A stretch of DNA of 48,577 nt from an uncultured Bacteroidales bacterium (lineage in GTDB: Bacteria > Bacteroidota > Bacteroidia > Bacteroidales > P3), in the NCBI GenBank assembly GCA_946183915.1, contig CAMHDJ010000017.1, positions 1-48,577 of the forward strand, read 5' to 3'. The notes beneath the pieces were generated by a model that saw only the letters and a list, made by a program, of their open reading frames with translations, was not told the origin of the DNA and did not search any database. Shown here in pieces: positions 41,226-48,577 of this stretch. The first letter of the stretch is position 1. Each line of letters begins with the position of its first letter. The position numbers were made by a program, and so were the translations under genes.

Positions 41226-41755
41226 TGTTTCACTTCTTTAGCCAGGTTCTTCTTTGCTCTGAATATCAGACTCTCCACTTTGCTCAGACTGCACTGCATC
41301 ACGTCGGCTATCTGCTGGTAGCTGAAGTCCTCGAAGGTGTAGAGCACCAAGGCGGTGCGCTGCTCGTCGTTGAGGTGTCCGATGGCGGTGCGGAGTTGCT
41401 GCAGCTGTTCGTCGCGGATGATGCGTTGCTGGGCGTTGAGGTCTTCGCTGCGCTGCTCGGGCAGGTTTTCCATGGCGTCGGCCGAGATGAAGCGCTTGGC
41501 TTTGTTCATCATCTTGCAGACGGTGTTGACGGTGATGCGGTAGATGAAAGAACTCAGTTTCGAGTCGAAGCGGAAACGCGGCAGGGCCATGTAGAGCTCC
41601 ACAAAGACCTGTTGGGTGACTTCCTCGACGTCGAGGCGGTTGCCACAGAGTTTGTAGGTCAGGTTGGCCACGTGTTGCTGGTAGCGTTCGACGATATCGG
41701 CATAGCGCCGGGTGTCGCCTTTCAGCACAGCCTCCACTATCTGTCTGTCTTCCAC
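41222..41755 (-). CDS. ECF-type RNA polymerase sigma factor
   Basis: This 177-residue protein has sigma region 2 (DVEEVTQQVFVELYMAL, SFIYRITVNTVCKMM) and region 4 (HLNDEQRTALVLYTFEDFSYQQIADVMQCSLSKVESLIFRAKKNL), typical of ECF sigma factors. It would direct expression of envelope-stress genes, including its own operon. The anti-sigma gene overlaps its stop. Confidence 0.9.
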   Translation of the reverse strand: MEDRQIVEAVLKGDTRRYADIVERYQQHVANLTYKLCGNRLDVEEVTQQVFVELYMALPRFRFDSKLSSFIYRITVNTVCKMMNKAKRFISADAMENLPEQRSEDLNAQQRIIRDEQLQQLRTAIGHLNDEQRTALVLYTFEDFSYQQIADVMQCSLSKVESLIFRAKKNLAKEVKQ

Positions 41756-41837
41756 TTGCTCTATTCGTTAGTTAGGTACGACGGTTAACTGTTTTATTGC
41801 AACTTGATTCAGGAAAATTATGTTTTTTCTCCTATTT

Positions 41838-41864
41838 TTCCTTAAACCTTAAACTTTAAACCTT
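41838..41864. repeat. ttaaaccttaaac word repeat
   Basis: ccttaaaccttaaactttaa followed by acctt is the reverse complement of the word found between pyrB and pyrI (23120-23164). It precedes the stop of the Hsp15-like gene. Confidence 0.55.
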
Positions 41865-41865
41865 A

Positions 41866-42237
41866 TCACTCATACTTGAAGCGCTCGATGTCGCGGCGGT
41901 CACGTTTGGTGGGTCGTCCCTCGCCGCGGTCGCGCCGCTCGAAGGCGTACTGGCGGGCCATCCGGATACGCTCGTACTCCTCCTGCGGGGTACGGTCGAT
42001 GAGGAAGCCCTGCACCAGCGGGGCCCCTACCCTGTTGGGCGGCAGGGCAAGCACCTCGACCTCCTTGTGCAGCCCCTCGATGTTGAGGCTGTAGCGCTCG
42101 CCGGTCTTGACGTCGTGCGAAGGCTTGAGCTCGCGCCCGTCGGCGGTGAGCTTCACCCGACCGGTCTGGCAGGCGTCGGCCGCCAACGACCGTGTCTTGT
42201 ACAGGCGCACCGCCCATAGGTACTTGTCGAGCCTCAT
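41866..42237 (-). CDS. hslR: RNA-binding S4-domain protein, Hsp15-like
   Basis: This 123-residue protein starts RLDKYLWAVRLYKTRSLAADA, the S4 domain, and has a basic C-terminal tail with RGEGRPTKRDRRD. It matches the Hsp15 family, which binds stalled 50S subunits with nascent chains. The ATG at 42237 overlaps the tonB-like gene by 4 bases. Confidence 0.8.
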   Translation of the reverse strand: MRLDKYLWAVRLYKTRSLAADACQTGRVKLTADGRELKPSHDVKTGERYSLNIEGLHKEVEVLALPPNRVGAPLVQGFLIDRTPQEEYERIRMARQYAFERRDRGEGRPTKRDRRDIERFKYE

Positions 42238-42977
42238 ATCGTGAAGATGTAGGTGATGGAACCTTTCTGCTCCTCGAGGGCTTTGGTGTCGGCGTTGAAG
42301 CGGGCCTTGCGGGCGGCCTGTTTGGCCTGCTCGACCATGGCGCCGTCGGTAAGTGTCGACCCCTTGGCAGGACCCTCTACGCGCACCACATGTCCCTGTT
42401 GGTTGACCCAAATGTCGATGATGACGGTGCCCTGCTTGTTGGAGTTGTAGGCCGGTTTGGGGAGCGACACGGCTGTGCGGCCGGTGAGCTTGTAGTTGCT
42501 GCCGTTGCCACCGTTGCCGGTGTAGTTGTTGCTGTTGGGCGTCCCGTTGGGGTTGCCTTGGTTGCCGGTGCCGGTGCTCTGCCCTTCGCTGCCACTGCCG
42601 CTGCGGCCGTTATGGTTGCGCATGCCGGGGAAGGTGGCGTTGGGATTGAGTTCGGGTTGTTTGTTCTCCCGCTGAGGCTGCTCTTGGGCGGCAGGATTGG
42701 TGACATTGCCCTGGTTGGGGGTGCTGGGCATACTGACACTGGGCTCGGTATGCTGTGTGGCCACCTGGTTCGCCGCCGCCGGCGGTGCGTAGCTGGAAGC
42801 CTCACTAGCAGGCTCAGGGTCGCTGCCAAGGCCGTAGTCGCTGTCGCCCACATTCACCTCGACACCCTCTTCGGGGATCGGCGGATCGGGCGGATCGTAG
42901 CCGAAGGCCAGCAGCACCACGGCAACAAGTGCCATGATGGCCACCGTGAAGAATCCTGATTTCAGTTGGTTGCTCAT
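42234..42977 (-). CDS. TonB/TolA-like energy transducer
   Basis: This 247-residue protein has one N-terminal membrane segment (VAIMALVAVVLLAFGY), a long low-complexity linker rich in Pro, Asn, Gly and Ser, and a C-terminal TonB-like end (TVIIDIWVNQQGHVVRVEG, ARKARFNADTKALEEQKGSITYIFTI). It follows exbD (ATGA overlap), so it is the periplasmic partner of this ExbBD pair. Confidence 0.85.
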   Translation of the reverse strand: MSNQLKSGFFTVAIMALVAVVLLAFGYDPPDPPIPEEGVEVNVGDSDYGLGSDPEPASEASSYAPPAAANQVATQHTEPSVSMPSTPNQGNVTNPAAQEQPQRENKQPELNPNATFPGMRNHNGRSGSGSEGQSTGTGNQGNPNGTPNSNNYTGNGGNGSNYKLTGRTAVSLPKPAYNSNKQGTVIIDIWVNQQGHVVRVEGPAKGSTLTDGAMVEQAKQAARKARFNADTKALEEQKGSITYIFTI

Positions 42978-43387
42978 TTCTTGGGGGATGTTGCCAGGAT
43001 GACTTTATGTTTGGTGCCCGAGGTGGAATTGATCTCGTTGACGGCATCGATGACATTGACGACATACTGTACCGGCACGGTCTTGTCGGCCCGAAGGACG
43101 ATGCAGGCATCCTCGACGCCAGCCTCGATGCCGGCCGCTATGGCGGGCTGCAGCTGGTCGACCCCGACAGCCGTCTCGCCGACGTAGAAGTTGTATGACT
43201 CGTCAATGTAGACTGTCACATTCTGCTTGGCCATGGTCTTGCTGCTGCTTTCGGGCAGCAAGAGCTTGACGGCATTGGGACTGATGAGCGTCGACGTGAT
43301 CATGAAGAAGATGAGCAGCAGGAACACCAGATCGCTCATCGACGAGGAACTGGTCTCTATCTTGATTTTGTTCTGACTGCGAATCAT
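42974..43387 (-). CDS. exbD: Biopolymer transporter ExbD
   Basis: This 137-residue protein starts IRSQNKIKIETSSSSMSDLVFLLLIFFM, the ExbD/TolR type membrane anchor with a conserved Asp (SMSDLVF), and has a periplasmic domain with QNVTVYID and IVLRADKTVPVQYV. The start at 43387 was chosen because the residues before it are out of the family pattern. It overlaps the TonB-like gene by 4 bases. Confidence 0.9.
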   Translation of the reverse strand: MIRSQNKIKIETSSSSMSDLVFLLLIFFMITSTLISPNAVKLLLPESSSKTMAKQNVTVYIDESYNFYVGETAVGVDQLQPAIAAGIEAGVEDACIVLRADKTVPVQYVVNVIDAVNEINSTSGTKHKVILATSPKK

Positions 43388-43409
43388 AGCTGATGCGGTT
43401 TTGGGTGGA

Positions 43410-44120
43410 TTAGGCGGGCTCGTGGAGCAGGTCCATGAACTCATTGGCACGCACCTCAAGCTCGAAAACGACCTTGTTGATGCGGCTGACGAGCAGGTTG
43501 TTGAGGAAGTAGCAGACGATGCCGACGATCAGACCGCCGACGGTGGTGACCATAGCCTCGTAGATACCCGTGGAGAGAAGGCTGATGTCGATGTTGTTGC
43601 CGGCATGGGCCATGTCCTGGAAGGCAGTGATCATACCGGTGACCGTTCCGAGGAAACCGATCATGGGGCCCAGCGAAGCCACGGTGGCCACGTAGGAGAC
43701 GCGCTTCTCAAGGCGGGCTACCTCCAGCTGGCCCTCGTTCTCGATGGCCGCCTGGATGTCGGGCAGCGGACGTCCCAGACGGGAGAAGCCCTTGTTGATC
43801 ATGCGTCCCAGCGGGGTGTCGGTCTCTTTGCTGAGCTTGCGGGCCGCATCCACATTGCCTTCGTGGACAAACTCGCGGATCTTCTCCATGAACTGCTCGT
43901 CCTCTTTGCCTTTGAGGGCGCCGTTGAGGGTGAGGAAACGCTCGAAGAAGATGTAGATGGCCAGCACCAGCAGGAGCACCAGCACCAGCATGATCCAGCC
44001 GCCGTTGAGGGCCATGTCCCACAGGGTGATGCGCTCGGGGGCCGTGGGGGCGACAGCATTTTCAAGAGTGTCGACCGCAGTCGCCACATCGCTTTGTAAC
44101 ATCAAAAGTTTGTTTACCAT
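43410..44120 (-). CDS. exbB: MotA/TolQ/ExbB proton channel
   Basis: This 236-residue protein has an N-terminal membrane segment (GWIMLVLVLLLVLAIYIFFE), ATVASLGPMIGFLGTVTGMI and GLIVGIVCYFLNN, the ExbB/TolQ channel motifs. With ExbD and the TonB-like protein it uses proton flow to energise outer-membrane transport. The gap to exbD is 22 bases. Confidence 0.9.
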   Translation of the reverse strand: MVNKLLMLQSDVATAVDTLENAVAPTAPERITLWDMALNGGWIMLVLVLLLVLAIYIFFERFLTLNGALKGKEDEQFMEKIREFVHEGNVDAARKLSKETDTPLGRMINKGFSRLGRPLPDIQAAIENEGQLEVARLEKRVSYVATVASLGPMIGFLGTVTGMITAFQDMAHAGNNIDISLLSTGIYEAMVTTVGGLIVGIVCYFLNNLLVSRINKVVFELEVRANEFMDLLHEPA

Positions 44121-44147
44121 TGCTTTATTAAAATGTGTTATTGTTGT

Positions 44148-44675
44148 CTATAGGTTCATGGTCAGCCCTACCGCCGGCGTCAACCCCCAGGGGGAGCCGA
44201 TGACGGTGGGGCCCAGTGTGATGTCGTCGTTCATCTGGAAGTCGAACAGATGGCCGAAGACGTAGGCGTCGACCAGGTTGAGGGCATAGATGCCGACGGT
44301 GATGATGATCATCAACTGGAAGTTCTGGTTGTACGAGTTGTAGAGGCTGTAGATGTTGCTCGTGGGATAGGACTCGTAGCCGCTGAGGTGGGTGGCCCCG
44401 TCGTGCTGCACGCGGAAGAGGTACTCGTCCTTAAACATCTTCATCGACTGATAGTTGTCGTAGATGAAGTAGCCCATGCCGGCAAAGGCGCCATAGATGA
44501 TGGGGATCTTCCAGGCCTGGCGGTTGTAGACCTGTCCACCGCCTGGAAGGATGGAGAAGCACATGGCCTTCATGGCCGAGTGCTCCTGAGCCCGGAGCGA
44601 CGGAGCAGAAAAGAGGAAAGCCATGCCGATACAGATCAGCATGACCAGTTTCCGCATACCTCTTTTTCTCTCCAT
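44148..44675 (-). CDS. DUF5683 membrane protein
   Basis: This 175-residue protein has a signal peptide-like start, then KAMCFSILPGGGQVYNRQAWKIPIIYG, the DUF5683 signature, and further membrane segments. In Bacteroidota this family commonly follows parAB, as here (5-base gap from parB). Function is unknown. Confidence 0.8.
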   Translation of the reverse strand: MERKRGMRKLVMLICIGMAFLFSAPSLRAQEHSAMKAMCFSILPGGGQVYNRQAWKIPIIYGAFAGMGYFIYDNYQSMKMFKDEYLFRVQHDGATHLSGYESYPTSNIYSLYNSYNQNFQLMIIITVGIYALNLVDAYVFGHLFDFQMNDDITLGPTVIGSPWGLTPAVGLTMNL

Positions 44676-44680
44676 GTCTT

Positions 44681-45550
44681 CTATCTCTCCAGCAATTTCA
44701 TGATACGTTCGAAGTCGGCGTCGTTGTTGAAGGCTATGGTGAGCGTACCCTTGCCGCGCTGCGAGCGCTTGATCTCCACCGTAGACTGCAAGCGTTCCTT
44801 TAGGCGAAGCTGTGCATCGCGGTGACTTTCAGGCAACTCTCCGCGTTGCTTCACGGCGGTTTTCGGCTTGGTCTTGCCGGCTTTTACCAGCTGTTCGGTC
44901 TGGTGTACCGAGAGGTGACGGTCGATGACCTCGTGCAGTATTTCCAAGTGTCGATCCACTTCCTCCACACCTGCCAGCGCCCGTGCGTGGGCCATGCTGA
45001 TCACATCGCGGCTCAGGGCCAGCTGGGTCTCGGAGGGCAGGTTGAGCAGTCGCAGGTAGTTGGTGATGGTCGAGCGGTCCTTACCCACCTTTTCGCTGAG
45101 CTCTTCGTGGGTGAGTCGGCACTCCTCGATCAGCTGGCGGTAGGCCAGTGCCACCTCCATGGCGTTGAGGTCGGAACGCTGTATGTTCTCCACCAGGGCC
45201 ATCTCCATCATCTGGTTGTCGGTGGCGGCGCGCACATAGGCGGGCACTTCCTTGAGGCCCACGCGCTGCGACGCCCGCAGACGGCGCTCGCCGGCGATCA
45301 GCTGGTAGGTGTCGTCGGGCATGCGGCGCACGGTGATGGGGGTGATGACGCCCTGCTGACGGATGCTTTGGGCCAGCTCTTCCAGGGCCGCCTCGTCGAA
45401 CTCGCGGCGCGGCTGGTAGGGGTTGGGGGTCACTTTGGCCACAGGCACCATGCTGATGGTGTCGGCCACCGGCTTGACGGCCTCCAGGTCTATGTCGGGC
45501 AGGATGGATCCGAGGCCACGGCCCAATCCGCCGCTTTTCTGTTTGGTCAT
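44681..45550 (-). CDS. parB: Chromosome-partitioning protein ParB
   Basis: This 289-residue protein has GLGRGLGSILPDI, the NPYQPRREFD and ITVRRMPDDTYQLIAGERRLRAS motifs of the CTP-binding ParB domain, and a helix-turn-helix region (LTHEELSEKVGKDRSTITNYLRLL). It binds parS and works with ParA, whose gene is 6 bases upstream. I did not find a convincing parS in the window. Confidence 0.95.
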   Translation of the reverse strand: MTKQKSGGLGRGLGSILPDIDLEAVKPVADTISMVPVAKVTPNPYQPRREFDEAALEELAQSIRQQGVITPITVRRMPDDTYQLIAGERRLRASQRVGLKEVPAYVRAATDNQMMEMALVENIQRSDLNAMEVALAYRQLIEECRLTHEELSEKVGKDRSTITNYLRLLNLPSETQLALSRDVISMAHARALAGVEEVDRHLEILHEVIDRHLSVHQTEQLVKAGKTKPKTAVKQRGELPESHRDAQLRLKERLQSTVEIKRSQRGKGTLTIAFNNDADFERIMKLLER

Positions 45551-45556
45551 AGCTTC

Positions 45557-46324
45557 TTACATTTTATTGCGCGTCAGTATCTCCTGCGCCAGGTTGAGGT
45601 AGTTGATGGCTCCGGTCGACGAGGCGTCGTGCATGATGATGCTCTTGCCGTAACTCGGGGCCTCGGCCAGTTTGGTGTTGCGGTAGATCAGGGTGTCGAA
45701 GACCATCGATTTGAAGTGGCCGCGCACATCCTCGACCACCTGACGGGCCAGTCGCAGACGGTTGTCGTACATCGTAATCAGCAGGCCTTCGATGGCCAGC
45801 TTGGGGTTGAGGCGCGTCTGCACAATGCGGACGGTGTTCAGCAGCTTGCCGAGGCCTTCCAGGGCGAAGTATTCGCTCTGGATGGGAATAATGACCGAGT
45901 CGCTGGCGGTCAGGGCGTTGATGGTGATCAGGCCCAACGACGGGGAGCAGTCGATGATGACGAAGTCGTAGTTGTCTTTGACCGACTGCAGGGCGCGGCC
46001 CAGGAACTGCTCGCGGCCTTTCTCGTTGATGAGTTCTACCTCGGCGCCCACCAGGTCGATACGCGTGGGCAGCAGGTCGAGGTTGGGGGTGTCGGTCTCC
46101 ATGATGACGTCGCGCGCGGCGGCCTGACCCAGGATGCAGTCGTAGACACTCTTCTCCAGCGCGTCGGGATCCACACCCAGGCCCGAGGTGGCGTTGGCCT
46201 GCGGGTCGCAGTCCACCAGCAGCACCTTCTTCTCCAGCACGGCCAGCGCGGCGCTGAGGTTCACCGCCGTGGTGGTCTTCCCCACCCCGCCCTTCTGGTT
46301 GGCGATGGATATTATCTTAGCCAT
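45557..46324 (-). CDS. parA: Chromosome-partitioning ATPase ParA
   Basis: This 255-residue protein has the deviant Walker A KGGVGKTT (10-17), LLVDCDPQANAT and DFVIIDCSPSLG, the ParA/Soj signatures. It forms an ATP-dependent nucleoid gradient that moves ParB-parS complexes. It starts the parAB-DUF5683 run and may be read with the TonB-system genes behind it. Confidence 0.95.
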   Translation of the reverse strand: MAKIISIANQKGGVGKTTTAVNLSAALAVLEKKVLLVDCDPQANATSGLGVDPDALEKSVYDCILGQAAARDVIMETDTPNLDLLPTRIDLVGAEVELINEKGREQFLGRALQSVKDNYDFVIIDCSPSLGLITINALTASDSVIIPIQSEYFALEGLGKLLNTVRIVQTRLNPKLAIEGLLITMYDNRLRLARQVVEDVRGHFKSMVFDTLIYRNTKLAEAPSYGKSIIMHDASSTGAINYLNLAQEILTRNKM

Positions 46325-46327
46325 ATC

Positions 46328-46672
46328 TCAAAACTTGAAGTCTATCTCGTCCAGACGACGGTCGGCGTCGTCGCGCAGGTTCTCTTCCACCACCACGGGC
46401 GGCGGCACGATGCCGGTCTCGATAAACGAAAAGGCGTTTTCAAGTCCCTGGCGGAACTTGTCGAAGTCCTCCTTGTAGAGGAACATCTTGTTCTTCTCGA
46501 AATAGAACTCTCCCGTGTTGTTGTTGAACAACTTGCGGCTCTCGGTGATGGTGATGAACTTGTCACCGCCGCGGGTTTCCTTCACATCGAAGAAATATCT
46601 ACGTTTTCCGGCAGGGATGGCCTGGCTGTAGAGTTCTTCCTTTCTTGTCTCTTGGTTGTCCATTTCTCTCAT
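46328..46672 (-). CDS. DUF3276 (PUR-alpha-like) DNA/RNA-binding protein
   Basis: This 114-residue protein has YSQAIPAGKRRYFFDVKETRGGDKFI, the PUR-domain core of DUF3276, and an acidic end. PUR-alpha proteins bind purine-rich single-stranded nucleic acid. I chose ATG at 46672 because a TAATTTTG box at 46703-46696 would put transcription just upstream of it. A second ATG at 46663 is possible. It is 3 bases upstream of parA, so it is probably co-transcribed. Confidence 0.8.
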   Translation of the reverse strand: MREMDNQETRKEELYSQAIPAGKRRYFFDVKETRGGDKFITITESRKLFNNNTGEFYFEKNKMFLYKEDFDKFRQGLENAFSFIETGIVPPPVVVEENLRDDADRRLDEIDFKF

Positions 46673-46695
46673 TGTTGTACGATTATTTCGAATTG

Positions 46696-46703
46696 CAAAA
46701 TTA
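46696..46703 (-). promoter_or_regulatory. -7 box for the DUF3276-parAB run
   Basis: The minus strand reads TAATTTTG followed by CA, fitting TAnnTTTG, 24 bases before the ATG at 46672. A -33 TTG at the right distance was not clear. Confidence 0.45.
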
Positions 46704-46778
46704 CTCACTTTTTCTTTAACCGTTTCCCGGTTGCCCACAAAGTTATCAACACGTGGCGGTTGGTACCCCGCGGCCCGG

Positions 46779-48074
46779 TCAGCCCCGTTTGTGGGTCATG
46801 ATGTCGAGTATCATGTCGTCGGTCTGGTTCATGCCGTCCTTTCCCAGTCGACCCAGGTTGTGGATCGAGCAGTCAAGGTCGCGCTCGCTGAGGCCGTCGG
46901 TGCAGTCCACCACGCGGCAGTGCACCGCCAGCTCGCTGCACACGAAGGCCGAGTAGAGGCCCACGCTCATCTTCAGGGCGCAGCTGGGCTTGGCGCCGTC
47001 GCACACCATGCCGGCGATGGTGTTGATCATGTTCTTCATCGCGTAGCCCGTCTGCTCGAAGCTGCCCCCCTCGAGGAAGGTGAGCGCGGCGCTGACGCCC
47101 ATGGTGGCGTTCACGATGCCGCACAGGGCGCTCAGGCGGCCGATGCCGCGCTTGATGTAGATGCTCATCAGGTGGCTCATGGTCAGGGCTCGGAGTATCT
47201 GCTCGTCGCTGCAGCCGCGGGCGCGACCATAGTAGTAGACCGGCAGCGTGCAGCAGATGCCCTGGTTGCCCGAGCCGGAGTTGCTGTAGACGGGCTTGGT
47301 GCAGCCGTCCATGCGGGCGTCGCTGGCCGCCACGGTGCGCGCCACCACGGTGTGCACCATGTCGCCCCGAGCCTGATCCATCAGGATCTGGCCCGTGTGC
47401 AGCCCCATACCCTCGAGGCCGCATTCCGACGCGGCCGTGTTGTAGCGCACGGTGTCCCACAGGAACTCCAGCTCCTCGAGCGGCGCCGTGGTGGCGTAGT
47501 CGTACACCATGCGTGCCGTCAGCTCCACACGTTGGCGGTTGTCCTCCTGCGGGTTGTCGTCGTTGTCCTGCTCCTGGAAGAGGCCCTGCTGGTGGTCCAG
47601 CAGCACCCGGTCGTCCTTCTTCAGGAAGATGAAGTTGGTGTGCCGTTTGGCGATGACGGCCACGGCTGAACACTGACCACTGACCACTGAACACTCGATA
47701 TAGAGCTTGTCGCTCGTCTCCTTGACGCCGATATCGATGCGGTCGGCATGGTTGGCCAGCCAGCGCTTGGCGTCGTCCACCTGGTCCTGCGGCATAGTGA
47801 GCACCTCGAGGCCGCGCTTCGGGTCGCCGTGCACCACGGCCATCGCCACCGCTATCGGCAGGCCGATCATGCCCGTGCCGGGGATGCCGACGCCCATGGC
47901 GTTCTTAAAGACATTCTTGCTCAGCCGCACCCGGATCCGGTCCGGCTCGGCACCCAGCATCTCAACGGCCTTGGCCACACACAGCGCCACGGCACCCGGC
48001 TCGGTGCATCCCGTGGCCAGCAGCACTTCGTGCTGTATGATATCTTTTATCTGCTCGCGGACTTCCTTTTCCAT
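46779..48074 (-). CDS. cyuA: L-cysteine desulfidase, CyuA/UPF0597 family
   Basis: This 431-residue protein has VLLATGCTEPGAVALCVAKA, SKNVFKNAMGVGIPGTG, NSGSGNQGICCTLPVYYY and KPSCALKMSVGLYSA, the UPF0597/CyuA motifs with conserved Cys for an iron-sulfur cluster. It breaks cysteine to pyruvate, ammonia and sulfide. Residues around 129-138 (SVVSGQCSAV) are encoded by a repeat-like stretch (47664-47697), probably an in-frame insertion. It has its own promoter at 48101-48131. Confidence 0.85.
   Translation of the reverse strand: MEKEVREQIKDIIQHEVLLATGCTEPGAVALCVAKAVEMLGAEPDRIRVRLSKNVFKNAMGVGIPGTGMIGLPIAVAMAVVHGDPKRGLEVLTMPQDQVDDAKRWLANHADRIDIGVKETSDKLYIECSVVSGQCSAVAVIAKRHTNFIFLKKDDRVLLDHQQGLFQEQDNDDNPQEDNRQRVELTARMVYDYATTAPLEELEFLWDTVRYNTAASECGLEGMGLHTGQILMDQARGDMVHTVVARTVAASDARMDGCTKPVYSNSGSGNQGICCTLPVYYYGRARGCSDEQILRALTMSHLMSIYIKRGIGRLSALCGIVNATMGVSAALTFLEGGSFEQTGYAMKNMINTIAGMVCDGAKPSCALKMSVGLYSAFVCSELAVHCRVVDCTDGLSERDLDCSIHNLGRLGKDGMNQTDDMILDIMTHKRG
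47664..47697. repeat. gaacactgaccactg repeat inside cyuA
   Basis: The plus strand reads ctgaacactgaccactgacc followed by actgaacactcg, a repeat of about 10 bases with intergenic character inside a gene. Translation stays open. Confidence 0.6.
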
Positions 48075-48100
48075 TGTTCGTACTTGATAAAATCGAAATG

Positions 48101-48131
48101 CAAAAATACAGAATATATTTCACATGGCAAA
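48101..48131 (-). promoter_or_regulatory. Bacteroidota-type promoter for cyuA
   Basis: The minus strand reads TTTG (48131-48128), 19 bases, TATTTTTG (48108-48101). This is a full consensus match, about 26 bases before the ATG at 48074. Confidence 0.75.
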
Positions 48132-48252
48132 ATAAAATATCGAAGCGCCTCATTTTAACATTATTTATATATTTTCCACACAATACGCCCCGCGGGCGCC
48201 GAACGCCCCAATCACCTAAAAGCCTCATTCTTTGCATCCTCGATGCTTGCAA

Positions 48253-48315
48253 GCAGACATGATGCAGAGGGGATGCCTAGTTGATGCCTGGGGGATGCCT
48301 GGAGGGTGCCTGCAA
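48253..48315. repeat. Tandem repeat shared with the gyrA-clpC gap
   Basis: gcagacatgatgcagagggg and then gatgcctagttgatgcctgg, gggatgcctggagggtgcct repeat the two words of the block at 32126-32250, with 24 identical bases at the start. The gap lies between two minus-strand genes. Confidence 0.8.
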
Positions 48316-48341
48316 GAGGCTGTTTTTCAGCGGCAGGGCGA

Positions 48342-48577
48342 TCAGCCTTTGGACTGCAGTTTTTGCATGAAGCGCTCGGTGTCGATCACGAAGCGCTCGT
48401 GGGTGCCCTCGCCGATGGGGCCTGCCTCGTCGAAGGCCTTGACGCGGAAGACCAGCCGTCGGCGGTCCACCTCCACCAGCTCGCTGTCGCACCACACGCG
48501 CTTTCCGATGGGTGTGGCCGAAGTGTGGCTCACGTTGACCAGCGTGCCCACGGTGCCCTGCCCCTCGTCGAGGTGCG
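48342..48577 (-). CDS. Thioesterase-like (hotdog) protein, C-terminal part (cut by window edge)
   Basis: The visible 78 or so residues read TVGTLVNVSHTSATPIGKRVWCDSELVEVDRRRLVFRV and end RFMQKLQSKG. The pattern HLDEGQGTVGT...VSHTSATPIG fits small hotdog thioesterases of the FlK-like kind. The start is outside the window, and the GTG at 48551 is an internal Val. The substrate is unknown. Confidence 0.65.
   Translation of the reverse strand, partial: HLDEGQGTVGTLVNVSHTSATPIGKRVWCDSELVEVDRRRLVFRVKAFDEAGPIGEGTHERFVIDTERFMQKLQSKG

Noticed and set aside
46741..46760. TTATCAACA close to a DnaA box, near parAB
   Set aside because: A single one-mismatch box without a cluster, AT-rich unwinding region or dnaA/dnaN gene does not support an origin.

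Overview
The window looks like a chromosomal segment of a Bacteroidota member, most likely order Bacteroidales. The evidence is the set of Bacteroidota promoters (TTTG, 19-21 bases, TAnnTTTG), the many lipoproteins, a carboxypeptidase-like/TonB-dependent receptor, a RprY-type regulator, DUF5683, DUF3089 and DUF3276 proteins, and the primase-like VirE-N protein. Most of it is clearly GC-rich. About 1.2-4.4 kb is strongly AT-rich and stands out as acquired DNA. I saw no rRNA, tRNA or CRISPR array.

Layout. 1-6.2 kb is an accessory (probably defence) region read on the minus strand: the start of a large restriction-modification methylase (cut by the window edge), a small companion N6-adenine methylase behind a long structured leader, a reverse transcriptase (RT), a primase-like gene (VirE-N plus PriCT-2 like), and a 5'-truncated DUF1016 nuclease joined to the 3' end of a DUF3089 lipoprotein. 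The RT and primase-like genes are separated by a spacer bounded by a perfect 14-bp inverted repeat. This RT/primase/spacer unit is the best candidate for an undescribed system. 6.3-14.1 kb holds a rhodanese/metallo-beta-lactamase lipoprotein (+) and a tight minus-strand run: cyclophilin, RprY-like regulator, PhnP-like hydrolase, glycosyltransferase, MORN protein, lipoprotein, DPP5-like peptidase.

14.6-24 kb is a plus-strand housekeeping block: DHH phosphoesterase, two FKBP lipoproteins, adk, obgE, PAP2, cvpA, dus, TPR lipoprotein, pyrB, pyrI and a small membrane protein. 24.3-32 kb (minus) has an M16-like protein lacking the zinc motif, a TonB-dependent receptor, a TPR protein and gyrA. clpC lies divergently on the plus strand. 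35-39.6 kb (minus) is a citrulline-utilisation type operon: carbamate kinase, ornithine carbamoyltransferase, an AspT-like membrane exchanger and a DcaP-like porin. It can be read as one route from outer-membrane uptake to ATP. 40.4-41.8 kb is an ECF sigma, putative anti-sigma and Spy-like operon. 41.9-46.7 kb holds DUF3276, parA, parB, DUF5683, exbB, exbD, tonB and an Hsp15-like gene. 46.8-48.1 kb is a CyuA-type cysteine desulfidase, and a thioesterase-like gene runs off the right end.

A second theme is non-coding. Many intergenic gaps carry short-period (about 7-11 bp) degenerate tandem repeats whose 'word' changes from gap to gap, and several are shared by two distant loci. Two such words appear to sit in frame inside genes (the small methylase and cyuA). 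There are also three longer dispersed or structured elements: a 77-bp module at 14366 and 40227, a repeat at about 207-330 and 39735-39865, and a multi-hairpin element at 39963-40156.
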